Positions 9,027 to 17,909 of a stretch of 32,312 nucleotides of DNA are shown one piece after another. The DNA comes from Herbinix sp. (GTDB lineage: Bacteria > Bacillota > Clostridia > Lachnospirales > Lachnospiraceae), in NCBI GenBank assembly GCA_029239365.1, contig JAQZBA010000009.1, forward strand, positions 1 through 32,312, given 5' to 3'. Both the position numbers and the translations under genes were made by a program. The notes under the pieces were generated by a model. That model was not told the DNA's origin and searched no databases. It saw only the letters and a program-made list of their open reading frames with translations. The stretch's first letter is position 1. Each line of letters opens with the position of its first letter.

Positions 9027-9971
9027 CTAGAATAACCCCTCCCCGTCGTTTATTTTCTTTACAAACTTATTTGCTAATGTTACCAGTATTAATCCCATGA
9101 TTGATTGATATAAACCAATCGCTGTAGAGTATGAGAACCCTAGAGTCTTCATGGAGGAATATACATAAGTATCAATAACTGAAACTGCGTCGGACAAGCT
9201 TGGGTTATTGCCCACGATGCCGTAAATCATACCGAAGTCACCATAAAAGATACGTCCCACACTCAATAATACCAGGACAACCGCGGTTGACTTTAGCATC
9301 GGCAAGGTTAAATAACAAATCCTTTGTAGTTTGTTGGCACCATCAATTTCCGCTGCTTCGAATAAGGATACATCAAAACTGGACATAGCAGCCATATAGA
9401 TAATGGAATTGTATCCACTCCATTTCCACACATTTGCAAAGATGATAATTCCCTTCCAGTATTGTGGTGATGCATACCAGCTGATTGGCTCATACCCCAA
9501 TGTTTCACGAACTCTGTTTACTAATCCGACATCCGTGGCAAAAAAGCCGTAAATAATCGCTCCGACAACAACCCACGAGAGAAAGTATGGAAAGAACATT
9601 GCACTTTGTGTTATTTTCTTAAATAATTTCCCTTTCATTTCATTGAAGAAGATTGCTATACTGATTGGTACGATTAGACCAAACAGGATACAAAATAGAT
9701 TAATAATTAGCGTATTAAAGGTAACCCTCCAAGCCGTGCTGTTTCCGTTAAAGAAATAAGTAAAGTTATCAAACCCTACGAACTTACTACCAAAAATACC
9801 ATCAACCACATTAAAATCAGTGAACGCCATCCATATACCGGTAAATGGTATATAGCAAAAGAGAATTAATACAATTAACGCCGGTAAACACATTAAATAT
9901 AAAATTCGGTGTTGTTTCAACTCTTTCATAAAACCACTCTTTTTTCGAATACTGTCTCTTATCACTCGCAT
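9027..9971 (-). CDS. Sugar ABC transporter permease, LplB type
   Basis: A 314-residue inner-membrane permease. The first membrane segment (near residues 25-45) is followed by WMAFTDFNVVDGIFGSKFVG, the pattern seen in LplB-like proteins, and the EAA loop FEAAEIDGANKLQRICYLTL lies near residue 204. The gene starts only 6 bases after the LPXTG surface-protein gene, which places that protein in the same transcript as the importer. The ribosome binding site for the ATG at 9971 is modest (GGTGAT); an internal ATG 14 codons later is a possible alternative start. Confidence 0.93.
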   Translation of the reverse strand: MRVIRDSIRKKSGFMKELKQHRILYLMCLPALIVLILFCYIPFTGIWMAFTDFNVVDGIFGSKFVGFDNFTYFFNGNSTAWRVTFNTLIINLFCILFGLIVPISIAIFFNEMKGKLFKKITQSAMFFPYFLSWVVVGAIIYGFFATDVGLVNRVRETLGYEPISWYASPQYWKGIIIFANVWKWSGYNSIIYMAAMSSFDVSLFEAAEIDGANKLQRICYLTLPMLKSTAVVLVLLSVGRIFYGDFGMIYGIVGNNPSLSDAVSVIDTYVYSSMKTLGFSYSTAIGLYQSIMGLILVTLANKFVKKINDGEGLF

Positions 9972-9977
9972 TTATCA

Positions 9978-11588
9978 TCACCACACTCTTTGTATTCTTT
10001 TATTTCTCTTACCGATTGTTTTGATAAGAGCAATACCTCCTACAGCAATCATCATCATAAGTAGATAGACGAATGTCATTATGTTTCCATCCCCAGTTTT
10101 GGGTAGATCAGAGGAAGCATTCTCTGAATTTACTGATGTTGTATCAGTATTTGAAGCGTTACTTACTGTTATACTCCCTAATACTAACCATCCATCAGCT
10201 CTTTGGCCTGCATTTGCAAAGCCCAGAATATTACCGTTCTCAAGAGGGTTTATTACTTTAATCCCTATGTTGTATGCCCCATTCTCCAGATCAATAGCGT
10301 CTACCGTATATCCAAAGGAACTGATTGTTGCATCTGCCGGTATCGTATTCAGATCCCAGGTAGTATTCCAGCTTTTCACTAGTTCCCCATCCCTCATAAC
10401 ACCGATAGCAACCGGCCACATGGTATGGTTGTAATAGAAGGGTGCAATTCCGATGTTTTTAATATCAATTTTTAAGTACAGGGAATCATCTTCTAAAATA
10501 TCTTTAAAATAAGCTTTATCCACACGGAAATCATAGCCCATCTGTTTCGCTACAGTCTTCGCTGCTTCTAATTCTACGCCTGTATATGTTTTAATTTTCT
10601 CGTTCATCAGCCAGGTAACGTGCGTTTGTTCTAGACAGTCAGCCCAGCTTTGACCGGACTCCCCCTCCCAATTCTCATTTTTAAAGATCATCGGCTGACA
10701 GGAAGGATATATTTCACCGCCGATCACATTTGTTTTCCATTTGTCTTGAACCTTAAGCTCCAATAATTTCTGCATAAAGCTCCATGTCTGGCCACCCGTC
10801 TCAGCTGACAGAGTTGCATAAGCAAAGGAGTCATCATGGAATCCTACATCAGGAGTCTCGTTATCAACACCCCACTTTGGTTCTCTTGCACATAAGAGGG
10901 TAGTGTTAAAAGCTTCATCGTAAGCTTTCAGAACATCGGTATAAAGCTCAGTGGGAATATTCCAATTTGGTTTCTCATCCGAGGTATCTTCATCATAGGG
11001 CCAGGTATGCCATTCACCCCAAAAGCCTAGCAAGCCCAAGGTGATACATCCAATTCTCGGATCTCCATCATACTCTTCCCCAAACGCGTAAATCAAGTTT
11101 ATCATTGAGGTTCTAAGATCTTCATTATTATAATCAGGGCAATATCCATCGCCGCCTAAATTATCCGGTTCATCATAATATCTCATCTCTAATCCGGCAT
11201 CAATTAGGAATTGCGGCACCCCTGAGTCCAAGGAAGGATAATCATAATATAATCGAAACGCTGCCTGGTGTCCCCTTGCTGCCACAGCGTTTAAACGCTC
11301 CTCCAGCTTTGTCCAATCAAAACTATCCATACCGGTTTGTACCTCTTTTACCGGAATATAAAACCATTCCATACTATGAGGAAAATCCGTGGTAATCCCG
11401 GTAGTTAACTCATCATAGGGAACAAATCCCTTTAACGGATTACCATCGAAGGAATCACCCGCCTTAATAAAATGTTCCTTATAACCCGTATTACCTGACT
11501 CATCAGCCAAAGCGATATCATTTGAATGAAACAGGGTGCTTAAGCTCAGTATCGCAGTTAAGCAGATTGAAATAGCCTTTCGTTTCAT
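9978..11588 (-). CDS. LPXTG-anchored surface protein, glycoside-hydrolase-like barrel
   Basis: 536 residues with an N-terminal signal peptide (about 1-28). The C-terminal sorting signal is LPKTG at residues 495-499 (10092-10106), then a hydrophobic segment and a basic tail, so sortase should attach it to the cell wall. The main domain starts NPLKGFVPYDE and continues with FDWTKLEERLNAVAARGHQA and LGLLGFWGEWHTWP, which look like a TIM barrel. Glu192 (GFWGEWH) and Glu292 (GGEIYP) sit where clan GH-A enzymes carry acid/base and nucleophile. A beta-sandwich follows (about 370-480). The layout resembles proteins often labelled DUF4832; I assign the family with caution. It opens the block 5 operon after an extended -10 promoter and probably trims a glycan for the importer encoded next. 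Activity is inferred. Confidence 0.82.
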   Translation of the reverse strand: MKRKAISICLTAILSLSTLFHSNDIALADESGNTGYKEHFIKAGDSFDGNPLKGFVPYDELTTGITTDFPHSMEWFYIPVKEVQTGMDSFDWTKLEERLNAVAARGHQAAFRLYYDYPSLDSGVPQFLIDAGLEMRYYDEPDNLGGDGYCPDYNNEDLRTSMINLIYAFGEEYDGDPRIGCITLGLLGFWGEWHTWPYDEDTSDEKPNWNIPTELYTDVLKAYDEAFNTTLLCAREPKWGVDNETPDVGFHDDSFAYATLSAETGGQTWSFMQKLLELKVQDKWKTNVIGGEIYPSCQPMIFKNENWEGESGQSWADCLEQTHVTWLMNEKIKTYTGVELEAAKTVAKQMGYDFRVDKAYFKDILEDDSLYLKIDIKNIGIAPFYYNHTMWPVAIGVMRDGELVKSWNTTWDLNTIPADATISSFGYTVDAIDLENGAYNIGIKVINPLENGNILGFANAGQRADGWLVLGSITVSNASNTDTTSVNSENASSDLPKTGDGNIMTFVYLLMMMIAVGGIALIKTIGKRNKRIQRVW

Positions 11589-11654
11589 ATAAATCCTCCA
11601 TTCCTACAGATAATGCAAATACTAGCGAACAACATATTAACTGTTTATAGACCG

Positions 11655-11663
11655 ATTATAGCA
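11655..11663 (-). promoter_or_regulatory. Extended -10 promoter of the surface-protein/importer operon
   Basis: On the minus strand the sequence reads TGCTATAAT, a perfect -10 with the TGn extension, about 65 bases upstream of the ATG at 11588. The -35 position carries only a weak match, which is acceptable for extended -10 promoters and would also fit an activated promoter. Transcription would start near 11648. Confidence 0.65.
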
Positions 11664-11892
11664 CATCAAATTTCTAATTTATATGAAGTATTGTTTGGCA
11701 AATAAGACGTTTTGTTGTGTTATTTCACCAGATAAAATTACAAAAGAACAAGGTTTATGTGCATTTTAATTATAAGTGACTTCTTTCCAATAATATCTTC
11801 CTATTTTATTCACACAACAAATTAACTTCTTTTCTTATATTGTTTGATTCTGTATTTGCCTATCACTTGAATTGTAAATCTTCATTTTCACT
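11664..11892. other. AT-rich upstream region with a distant 9-bp inverted repeat
   Basis: This stretch lies between the surface-operon promoter and the end of the acyltransferase-like gene. TTTGTTGTG (11711-11719) recurs in inverted form as CACAACAAA (11813-11821), about 94 bases apart. I see no clear terminator for the acyltransferase-like gene and no further gene. Confidence 0.4.
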
Positions 11893-13185
11893 TTATGACA
11901 TATCGTTATCGACAACCATCTTAAATTTTTCAATATCTCTTTCCGTTATATAGGGACAATCTCCGATTTTAGCGACATCCTCTTTTAAAACAAACATACT
12001 AAGCGTATTAAACCGTGCTCCTGTCTTCATATAACCTATAATTGCCTTTTGCAAGGAGCTTGTGGCTATTACTTTAGCCAGGTCTACCTCTTTATCTCCA
12101 AAGACTCTCTCCAACAGCATTCGGTCACTGGTTTTGATAGGATATCGATAAAACTGGCTTTGAACTTTCACAATATTGCTTTTCTCATATTCCATAATTA
12201 GAGAAAGTCGGGAGTCATAGAGCCAGCTTTCACTCCAAAACCCTTTGATGTTAAGCTCACTAAAGTAGGTTGCATAGAAATCAAGAGCAAGCTCCATAGA
12301 ATTTCTAACTCTTTGGGGCGTATATCCGGGTCCTTCCGGGATATGAAATGCCAGCAAGATATCTCCCTTCGTCAAGGTTAACTTCCAATCTGATTTCTGT
12401 AATACTACCGGGGTCTGTTCTATATAACCCATAGGATTAATTGCATTTGCTTGTATCGATTGGTCATCTTCGTCCCATTGTGTCAGGAATTTACCCCTAT
12501 CATCATAGATCTCATTCGTACCATTAAACTGCCCATCCCGCCTGATCTCATTGTTTGCATATTGTAGCGCTACTACGCGGTTATTGATCCTGTTTCGATA
12601 TACACTTAATTCTTCTTCAAGCTTGCAGGGAATAAAGTAAAATCTGTCCATCAAGAAAATGGTACATGTATAAAAGTTGATATCCCAAGGGAAGTCACTC
12701 ACTGTGATATCCTCTTGCAAAATCCATTTCTCAAACTGCTTTTTCATAGGTGTATACGGTATCTCTTCATAATACATCAAAGGGACACCTCTATCTTGAA
12801 GCATCTCCATAGAAGGCTTTACGCAAGCCAGTAACAGAATAAACGGATAATAATCCTTGTAATTATGTAAGCAGGTTGGTACTAGGTTATTATAATCATT
12901 GTCTTCAAAACGTTTCTTAGCCAGGCACATATCCCAGATTAAGAACTTGGTAAAATAGCATAAGATAGAATCTTCTTCTATTTCCCTAAGAGCAGCTTCC
13001 ATCTGCTTAATTTTTACTTCCGGTACATTAAATCTTTGAAAACAATTGTTCAGAAAGTTTTTATCAATAATTTCTCTTTGAAGACCCTCCTCATATAAAT
13101 CGAACTGTTTTTCTAACCCGTCGGGTAAGTTATGAAGTCCGCAATGGCTAATACATTCCGATAATTTGTATATTTTATCTCCCAT
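11893..13185 (-). CDS. Acyltransferase-like protein with NAT_N/GNAT_C-type domains
   Basis: 430 residues from the ATG at 13185. The N-terminal half is helical and poorly recognisable (KLSECISHCGLHNLPDGLEK at the start). The C-terminal half, from about residue 285, has the pattern I associate with GNAT-like C-terminal domains: GDILLAFHIPEGPGYTP, then a GFWSESWLYD stretch, SNIVKVQSQFYRY and TSSLQKAIIGYMKTG. Related proteins are labelled acyltransferase-domain proteins; their substrates are not known to me. I chose 13185 because an in-frame TTG at 13260 coincides with the predicted transcription start of the -10 at 13266-13271, whereas 13185 has a GCAGGG ribosome binding site. It diverges from the AraC gene, its likely regulator, and lies next to the glycan operon. 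A cytoplasmic role is likely, since there is no signal peptide or membrane segment. Confidence 0.75.
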   Translation of the reverse strand: MGDKIYKLSECISHCGLHNLPDGLEKQFDLYEEGLQREIIDKNFLNNCFQRFNVPEVKIKQMEAALREIEEDSILCYFTKFLIWDMCLAKKRFEDNDYNNLVPTCLHNYKDYYPFILLLACVKPSMEMLQDRGVPLMYYEEIPYTPMKKQFEKWILQEDITVSDFPWDINFYTCTIFLMDRFYFIPCKLEEELSVYRNRINNRVVALQYANNEIRRDGQFNGTNEIYDDRGKFLTQWDEDDQSIQANAINPMGYIEQTPVVLQKSDWKLTLTKGDILLAFHIPEGPGYTPQRVRNSMELALDFYATYFSELNIKGFWSESWLYDSRLSLIMEYEKSNIVKVQSQFYRYPIKTSDRMLLERVFGDKEVDLAKVIATSSLQKAIIGYMKTGARFNTLSMFVLKEDVAKIGDCPYITERDIEKFKMVVDNDMS

Positions 13186-13265
13186 TTTAATAACCCTGCC
13201 TTTCTCAATGTATGCAAGCTTTGGACCGCAGGCATAAAATTTTCGCGTGAACTGAAGCAATTATC

Positions 13266-13294
13266 ATCATAGCATTTACCTTTCGTATCGTTAA
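13266..13294 (-). promoter_or_regulatory. Promoter of the acyltransferase-like gene
   Basis: TTAACG (13289-13294) and TATGAT (13266-13271) are 17 bases apart on the minus strand. TGC precedes the -10, giving an extended -10. Transcription would begin near 13259, leaving about 75 bases of leader before the ATG at 13185 and excluding the TTG at 13260 as start. Confidence 0.6.
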
Positions 13295-13403
13295 GACGAG
13301 TTTTGATGTTTTTAATTGTCTTTTTGTGTGTATTGCGATGCTATATTTGATCCTTTCTTAAAACCTATAAACAAACTCCAGAATAGCAATATTGAAATAA
13401 TCA

Positions 13404-13412
13404 TGCTATAAT
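13404..13412 (+). promoter_or_regulatory. Extended -10 promoter of the AraC gene
   Basis: The plus strand reads TGCTATAAT with a perfect TATAAT at 13407-13412, identical to the element upstream of the surface-protein operon. The -35 position holds only a weak TAGCAA. Transcription would start near 13419, with a leader of under 40 bases. Confidence 0.65.
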
Positions 13413-13456
13413 AATTAAGAAGTTTATGTAGAATACCGTAAGGGAAGGTCTTGTCT

Positions 13457-14377
13457 ATGAGAGTAAAACATTGTGAGCTTTTATCGAATGATGGAGAAAC
13501 CATTAGTAACCTTAATTCCTATTTAAAAGAAATATATACTGATGACACTATGAAAGAGTTACATTTTCACGATAATACCAATTCGTCTGAATTATATATG
13601 TACTATTGCGGCATATCTTCCTGCCTTCCAGGACATACCTGGGGTCCGGCAATACGCGAGCATTATGTTATTCATTATGTGTTATCCGGCGAAGGTACCT
13701 TGAAAGTCAGCGATAAAATATATAGCTTAAAGGAAAATGAAGGCTTTTTATTAAGTCCGAATGAAGTATCCATCTATTCAGCAAGCGTCGAAAATCCTTG
13801 GGAATACGTTTGGGTCGGTTTTCATGGCTTGAATGCTAATAATTACTTGCGTCTTGCAGAGTTAACGAAGGAACAGCCCACCTTCAAATTTACAAGGGGT
13901 GACCAATTAAAGAATTGTTTATTGGAGATGGTCAAGGTAAATAACGAATACACGCATAGCACTAATTTGCGGATTCAATCCCTGCTCTATTCTCTATTTG
14001 CAGAGTTAGTTGAAAACGTACAACAAAGTAATTCTGTAAATCCACACACTGCGAAAAGCCAATACATACGGAAAGCAATCGACTATATTCATACCAATTA
14101 TATGAATCATATCACAGTGACCGACCTTGCTAATTATGTAGGCCTAGACCGCAGTTATTTTACAACTATCTTTAAGGAGTGCTTAAATACTCCTCCCCAA
14201 AAATATCTAACACAGTATAAGATAAATAAAGCCTGCAGCCTACTGAAAGATGACACCTTTTCTATTGCAGAAATAGCCACAATATCAGGCTATAATGATC
14301 CTGTTGTTTTTCAAAAAGCTTTTAAAACCATGATGGGAATTTCACCTTCAAAATATAGATCAAAAACATCGGATTAA
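13457..14377 (+). CDS. AraC-family transcriptional regulator (cupin sensor, HTH)
   Basis: A 306-residue cytoplasmic regulator. The N-terminal half has the cupin-like sugar-binding core (HYVIHYVLSGEGTLKV, then GFLLSPNEVSIYSA and WVGFHG) of AraC proteins such as MsmR-type regulators. The C-terminal 100 residues form the double helix-turn-helix (VTDLANYVGLDRSYFTTIFK, then IAEIATISGYNDPVVFQKAF). It is the only plus-strand gene in the window. The ATG at 13457 lies 8 bases after AGGGAAGG, whereas a TTG two codons upstream is too close to that site. It diverges from the acyltransferase-like gene across about 270 bases holding promoters for both. Its likely targets are that gene and the surface-protein/importer operon, whose promoter carries the same TGCTATAAT element (inference). 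Confidence 0.93.
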   Translation: MRVKHCELLSNDGETISNLNSYLKEIYTDDTMKELHFHDNTNSSELYMYYCGISSCLPGHTWGPAIREHYVIHYVLSGEGTLKVSDKIYSLKENEGFLLSPNEVSIYSASVENPWEYVWVGFHGLNANNYLRLAELTKEQPTFKFTRGDQLKNCLLEMVKVNNEYTHSTNLRIQSLLYSLFAELVENVQQSNSVNPHTAKSQYIRKAIDYIHTNYMNHITVTDLANYVGLDRSYFTTIFKECLNTPPQKYLTQYKINKACSLLKDDTFSIAEIATISGYNDPVVFQKAFKTMMGISPSKYRSKTSD

Positions 14378-14396
14378 GTTCTACAATGATACAAGA

Positions 14397-14430
14397 ATAC
14401 CTCCAACCATAAAATCATAGTTGGAGGTAT
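14397..14430. terminator. Bidirectional terminator hairpin between convergent genes
   Basis: ATACCTCCAAC (14397-14407) pairs perfectly with GTTGGAGGTAT (14420-14430) across a 12-base loop that can pair two bases further. It lies between the converging AraC gene and the histidine kinase gene and can serve both. The T-rich tails on either side are short. Confidence 0.75.
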
Positions 14431-14438
14431 CTTAAATC

Positions 14439-16205
14439 TTATTCGACCTTCGTATTATTAATTTTTCCAAGATGTAAGGTGACTGTCGTCCCTTGGCCCG
14501 GGATGGAAGCTATTCTCATCCCATACTTCTCGCCATAATATAATTTCAGTCGCTCCTGTACATTAAACAGTCCGTAATGACTTGATTGCTGTGAGTTCAA
14601 TAATTGAGCAACTCGTTCCTGCTCCATTCCTACCCCATTATCCGTTATGATAATCAGTAATTCATCCTCCTGGAATTGTGTTTCAATCGTAATATTACCG
14701 GACTTCTCCGGCTTCTTTAATATACCGTGCAACACTGAATTCTCTACGATAGGCTGTAGTGTAAGCTTTGGAATGCTATAATTCTTGCATTCGGGATCGA
14801 TATTGATTTCATAATCCAAACCGCCGTCGAACCTGGCATTTTGGATTGCCAGATAGGTTTTTATCAGCTCAATCTCATCCTCAATACTTACCAATATTTT
14901 TCCTTTGTTTAAGGAAAGACGAAAGTATTTTGCTAATGTAGTTACTAAGGAACTGATTTCCGGTGCATTTTTACGGATTGCCATCCAATTAATGTTCTCC
15001 AAAGTATTATATAGGAAGTGTGGATTGATCTGTGCCTGAAGTGCCATGAGTTGAGCCTTGCGTTCCTCTAATCTTGATTCATAGCTTTCTTTGGAGAGTT
15101 GATTGCTACGCTCAATCATGCTATATACCATTTCTTCCACTTTCCCCATATCATCTTTCCGATTTACCCTTTGATCTGTAATCACTTGTTCTGCTTTGAT
15201 ACCCTCATTTTCTATCTTCTCAGCAATCAGACTCATCCTCTTCATAATCTCGTTCATGATATTATTAATGATAACAAAGGATGCAGCTACGAATAGTATG
15301 ATAACTAGAATCGTTAGTATGATTAAATCCAGATCTCTCCAGAAGGAGTACCCCTCCAGCATATTCTTTCTGGCAATACGGTCAACTACGATCCAACCGG
15401 TATCTTTGATTGTTGTATAGACAAGATACTCTTCCTGACCGATATCTCCTATCTGAAGAATGTCCTGCTCCGAAGCCCTTATCTTATCCATCAAGGAGGC
15501 TTCCAGATATTCCTGCCCAAGTATCGATTTATCCGCCCCTGACAGTAATCTACCCTCATCATCAATAATGAAGATTCGTTCACTCTTTCTTAAACTGACA
15601 TCATCCATCAGCGAATAAAGATATGCTTCCGTAATGTCCACCGATAAGATACCATTGTTATCATAGATATTATTCGTATTCTTGATTACTCTATGATAAG
15701 AAATCAACCAGGAATCTGATTCTCCTGCAATAGAGACCTCATAATTCACCCCAGACCAAAGTGCTGCTCCATACAGATCTGTTATCTCTGAATACCACTC
15801 TTTATCCTTAATACTATTCACTGAGAAAAAATTGACATGCTCTGTAGACGCCATCTTTTGGTCATCCACAAAGAGTCTTACTTTATATATGTGGTTCTTA
15901 CCTTCATAATTATGAATTTTATTACGTATGTTCTTCAGCTGTTTTAACTGAAGCATGATGTCAGAGTTATTGTCCGTACCTAAGAATTTCTTAATCTCCT
16001 CATCAAAGTATAAACTATCGGATACCAGTGTGGCGTATTCAATGGTGTTATGAATATTATAATTGATTTGCACTAAGGTCTGCATCTTAGCATTATTAAT
16101 ATTCCGATAAGCTAGTTCTGTTGTCCTGAGGTAATTACTGTAGCCCAAAGCGAGGGTTGGTAAGAGTACCAATGTAAAAAAGATAATAAAGAGCTTTCCT
16201 TTCAT
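14439..16205 (-). CDS. YesM-type sensor histidine kinase
   Basis: A 588-residue membrane kinase. It has an N-terminal membrane segment (about 5-22), an extracytoplasmic Cache-like sensor region, a second membrane segment (about 288-311) and a HAMP-like linker. The His_kinase domain follows, with phospho-acceptor His396 in QINPHFLYNTLENINW. The ATPase domain is intact: N-box Asn489 (LQPIVENSVLHG), DNGVGM from Asp522, and a GQGTTVTLHLG end. It is the last gene of block 3, 37 bases after its response regulator 16243-17886, with a GGAAGGG ribosome binding site. The pair probably controls the importer operon it belongs to, sensing a sugar or a ligand-loaded binding protein outside the cell (inference). 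It serves here as the reference for the broken kinase at 24982-26454. Confidence 0.94.
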   Translation of the reverse strand: MKGKLFIIFFTLVLLPTLALGYSNYLRTTELAYRNINNAKMQTLVQINYNIHNTIEYATLVSDSLYFDEEIKKFLGTDNNSDIMLQLKQLKNIRNKIHNYEGKNHIYKVRLFVDDQKMASTEHVNFFSVNSIKDKEWYSEITDLYGAALWSGVNYEVSIAGESDSWLISYHRVIKNTNNIYDNNGILSVDITEAYLYSLMDDVSLRKSERIFIIDDEGRLLSGADKSILGQEYLEASLMDKIRASEQDILQIGDIGQEEYLVYTTIKDTGWIVVDRIARKNMLEGYSFWRDLDLIILTILVIILFVAASFVIINNIMNEIMKRMSLIAEKIENEGIKAEQVITDQRVNRKDDMGKVEEMVYSMIERSNQLSKESYESRLEERKAQLMALQAQINPHFLYNTLENINWMAIRKNAPEISSLVTTLAKYFRLSLNKGKILVSIEDEIELIKTYLAIQNARFDGGLDYEINIDPECKNYSIPKLTLQPIVENSVLHGILKKPEKSGNITIETQFQEDELLIIITDNGVGMEQERVAQLLNSQQSSHYGLFNVQERLKLYYGEKYGMRIASIPGQGTTVTLHLGKINNTKVE

Positions 16206-16242
16206 ATGATTCCCTTCCTCCGATCGGATCCGTTAAATCTGA

Positions 16243-17886
16243 TTACTTTATCCTTCTCATACCAATCAACATCTGCCTGTATTCCTTAGGAGTTAGTGCT
16301 GTATGGCGCTTAAATATCTTACTGAAATAACTTGGCTCTATGTATCCTACCAGATTACCGATTTCAGAAAGTTTAACTGCTGAGTCCTCAAGAAATTTCT
16401 TGGCAGCATCAATACGAACTCCGGTAATATATTGATTTATGGTATTCCCAGTTAACTGCTTAAAGATCCCACAAAGATAATTAGGGCTAAGATATACCTG
16501 CTCTGCAATTGACGAGATAGTGATGTCCTCCTGATAGCTCCTTTGGACTATTTTCTTAATCCTATCAACCGTCTCCTCATTCTGGTCAACAACCTTTTCA
16601 CGGATCAATTGATTTAGCTTTAAACAAAATTCTAGAGTTTCCTTCATCATCTCAGGGATTGTCTCAGTCTTACCAAGCTTCTCATATTCGGATAGAATAT
16701 CGATTTTCTCGATTTTTATATTATCATCCATCGTTGATATATATTCCGCTACTGCTGTAATCAACATTCCGGAGCACTGTATTCCATAGAGCAGATCAAG
16801 ATTAGGACTTGCAGCAACCGATTGAAAATAGCGCTCAATTGCTGCTTCCAATAGCTCCTGATCAGAGGATGCAATAACCGTACGGACCGCACTTAGAGAC
16901 TGGAAGAGGGAATCGTCTTCTAATATTTCATATTCATGATTCTGAATTACTCTGTTTTTACCAAGTACCAGTCTCTTGCATACATTTTCTCTTGCCTTAC
17001 TAAATGTAACCGGTAGCCCTACTATTCCATTGACATAATCGCCGATGCCTACTGTAGCACTGATTCCTGATCCTTTCAGTAATTCAAACAACATCCTAAT
17101 CAACGTCTTAATCTGTTCATGAAATAATTCAGCTTGTTTACTATCCGAAGAGAATTCCTCCCTCATAAGAAGAACAAACTCTCCTCGGTCATATTCAAAT
17201 GCATATCCATCAACATAGATCTCCAACAACTCTTCCAAGAGATTCTGAATGCCATAGTTAAGTATCTTCTCAGCGGGACGGTTTGTACCGCTATACGTTT
17301 CTTGTTTGTTGTCAATACTTACAATGGCTGTACAATAGAAGTCATTCTTCCCGAGTTCAACCTGAAGAAAATCGATACGTTCCGCAAGCTCAGGGGATGA
17401 ATCGGTAATCACTCCGTCCACTAGATCTGCAAAAAAACGAGCGCGCAATAAAAGCAGATTATTCTGCATATGCTTTCTTATCTCTTCTTTCCTGCGTAGT
17501 TCCTCCCGCTCCATGTCGAGCAGTATACGAACCTTCTCAAGAATTGATAGCAGCTCATTGGTATCAATTGGCTTTAAGATATAATCAAGGGCATTTACTT
17601 TAAATGCATTTTTAAAATATTCTACATCATCATATGCACTCATAATTAGAATAGCCGGTTTCTTAGCCAACTGCGCCAAACGCTCAGTTAGTTCAAAGCC
17701 ATTGAGATCCGGCATGCGAATATCGGTAAGCACTAGATCCGGTTCCTTCTCCATCGCAATGGAAAGCGCCGACAATCCTCCTTCGGCAACACCGGCTACC
17801 TCAAATCCACAAGGATTGTTATCGATAAAGTATGCAATTCCTTCTCTTGTCTGCTTTTCATCATCTGCTATTAGAAGCTTATACAT
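16243..17886 (-). CDS. YesN-type response regulator (REC plus AraC HTH)
   Basis: 547 residues. The receiver domain (1-120) has the acidic pocket ADDE, phospho-acceptor Asp55 (LVLTDIRMPD) and Lys105 (YILKPID). A long middle region follows, then an AraC-type double helix-turn-helix over the last 105 residues (ISSIAEQVYLSPNYLCGIFK, then LSEIGNLVGYIEPSYFSKIF). It is the transcription-factor half of the two-component system with the kinase 14439-16205. The ATG follows a strong AAGGAGG site and lies 23 bases after the FAD oxidoreductase gene, so all are on one transcript. Likely targets are the importer genes of the same operon. Confidence 0.95.
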   Translation of the reverse strand: MYKLLIADDEKQTREGIAYFIDNNPCGFEVAGVAEGGLSALSIAMEKEPDLVLTDIRMPDLNGFELTERLAQLAKKPAILIMSAYDDVEYFKNAFKVNALDYILKPIDTNELLSILEKVRILLDMEREELRRKEEIRKHMQNNLLLLRARFFADLVDGVITDSSPELAERIDFLQVELGKNDFYCTAIVSIDNKQETYSGTNRPAEKILNYGIQNLLEELLEIYVDGYAFEYDRGEFVLLMREEFSSDSKQAELFHEQIKTLIRMLFELLKGSGISATVGIGDYVNGIVGLPVTFSKARENVCKRLVLGKNRVIQNHEYEILEDDSLFQSLSAVRTVIASSDQELLEAAIERYFQSVAASPNLDLLYGIQCSGMLITAVAEYISTMDDNIKIEKIDILSEYEKLGKTETIPEMMKETLEFCLKLNQLIREKVVDQNEETVDRIKKIVQRSYQEDITISSIAEQVYLSPNYLCGIFKQLTGNTINQYITGVRIDAAKKFLEDSAVKLSEIGNLVGYIEPSYFSKIFKRHTALTPKEYRQMLIGMRRIK

Positions 17887-17909
17887 GGATGCCTCCTTAA
17901 GATCTAGAT

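Noticed and set aside
13186-13260. Longer reading of the acyltransferase-like gene from a TTG at 13260
   Set aside because: The TTG coincides with the predicted transcription start and has no ribosome binding site, and the added 25 residues do not resemble the domain; the ATG at 13185 has a GCAGGG site.
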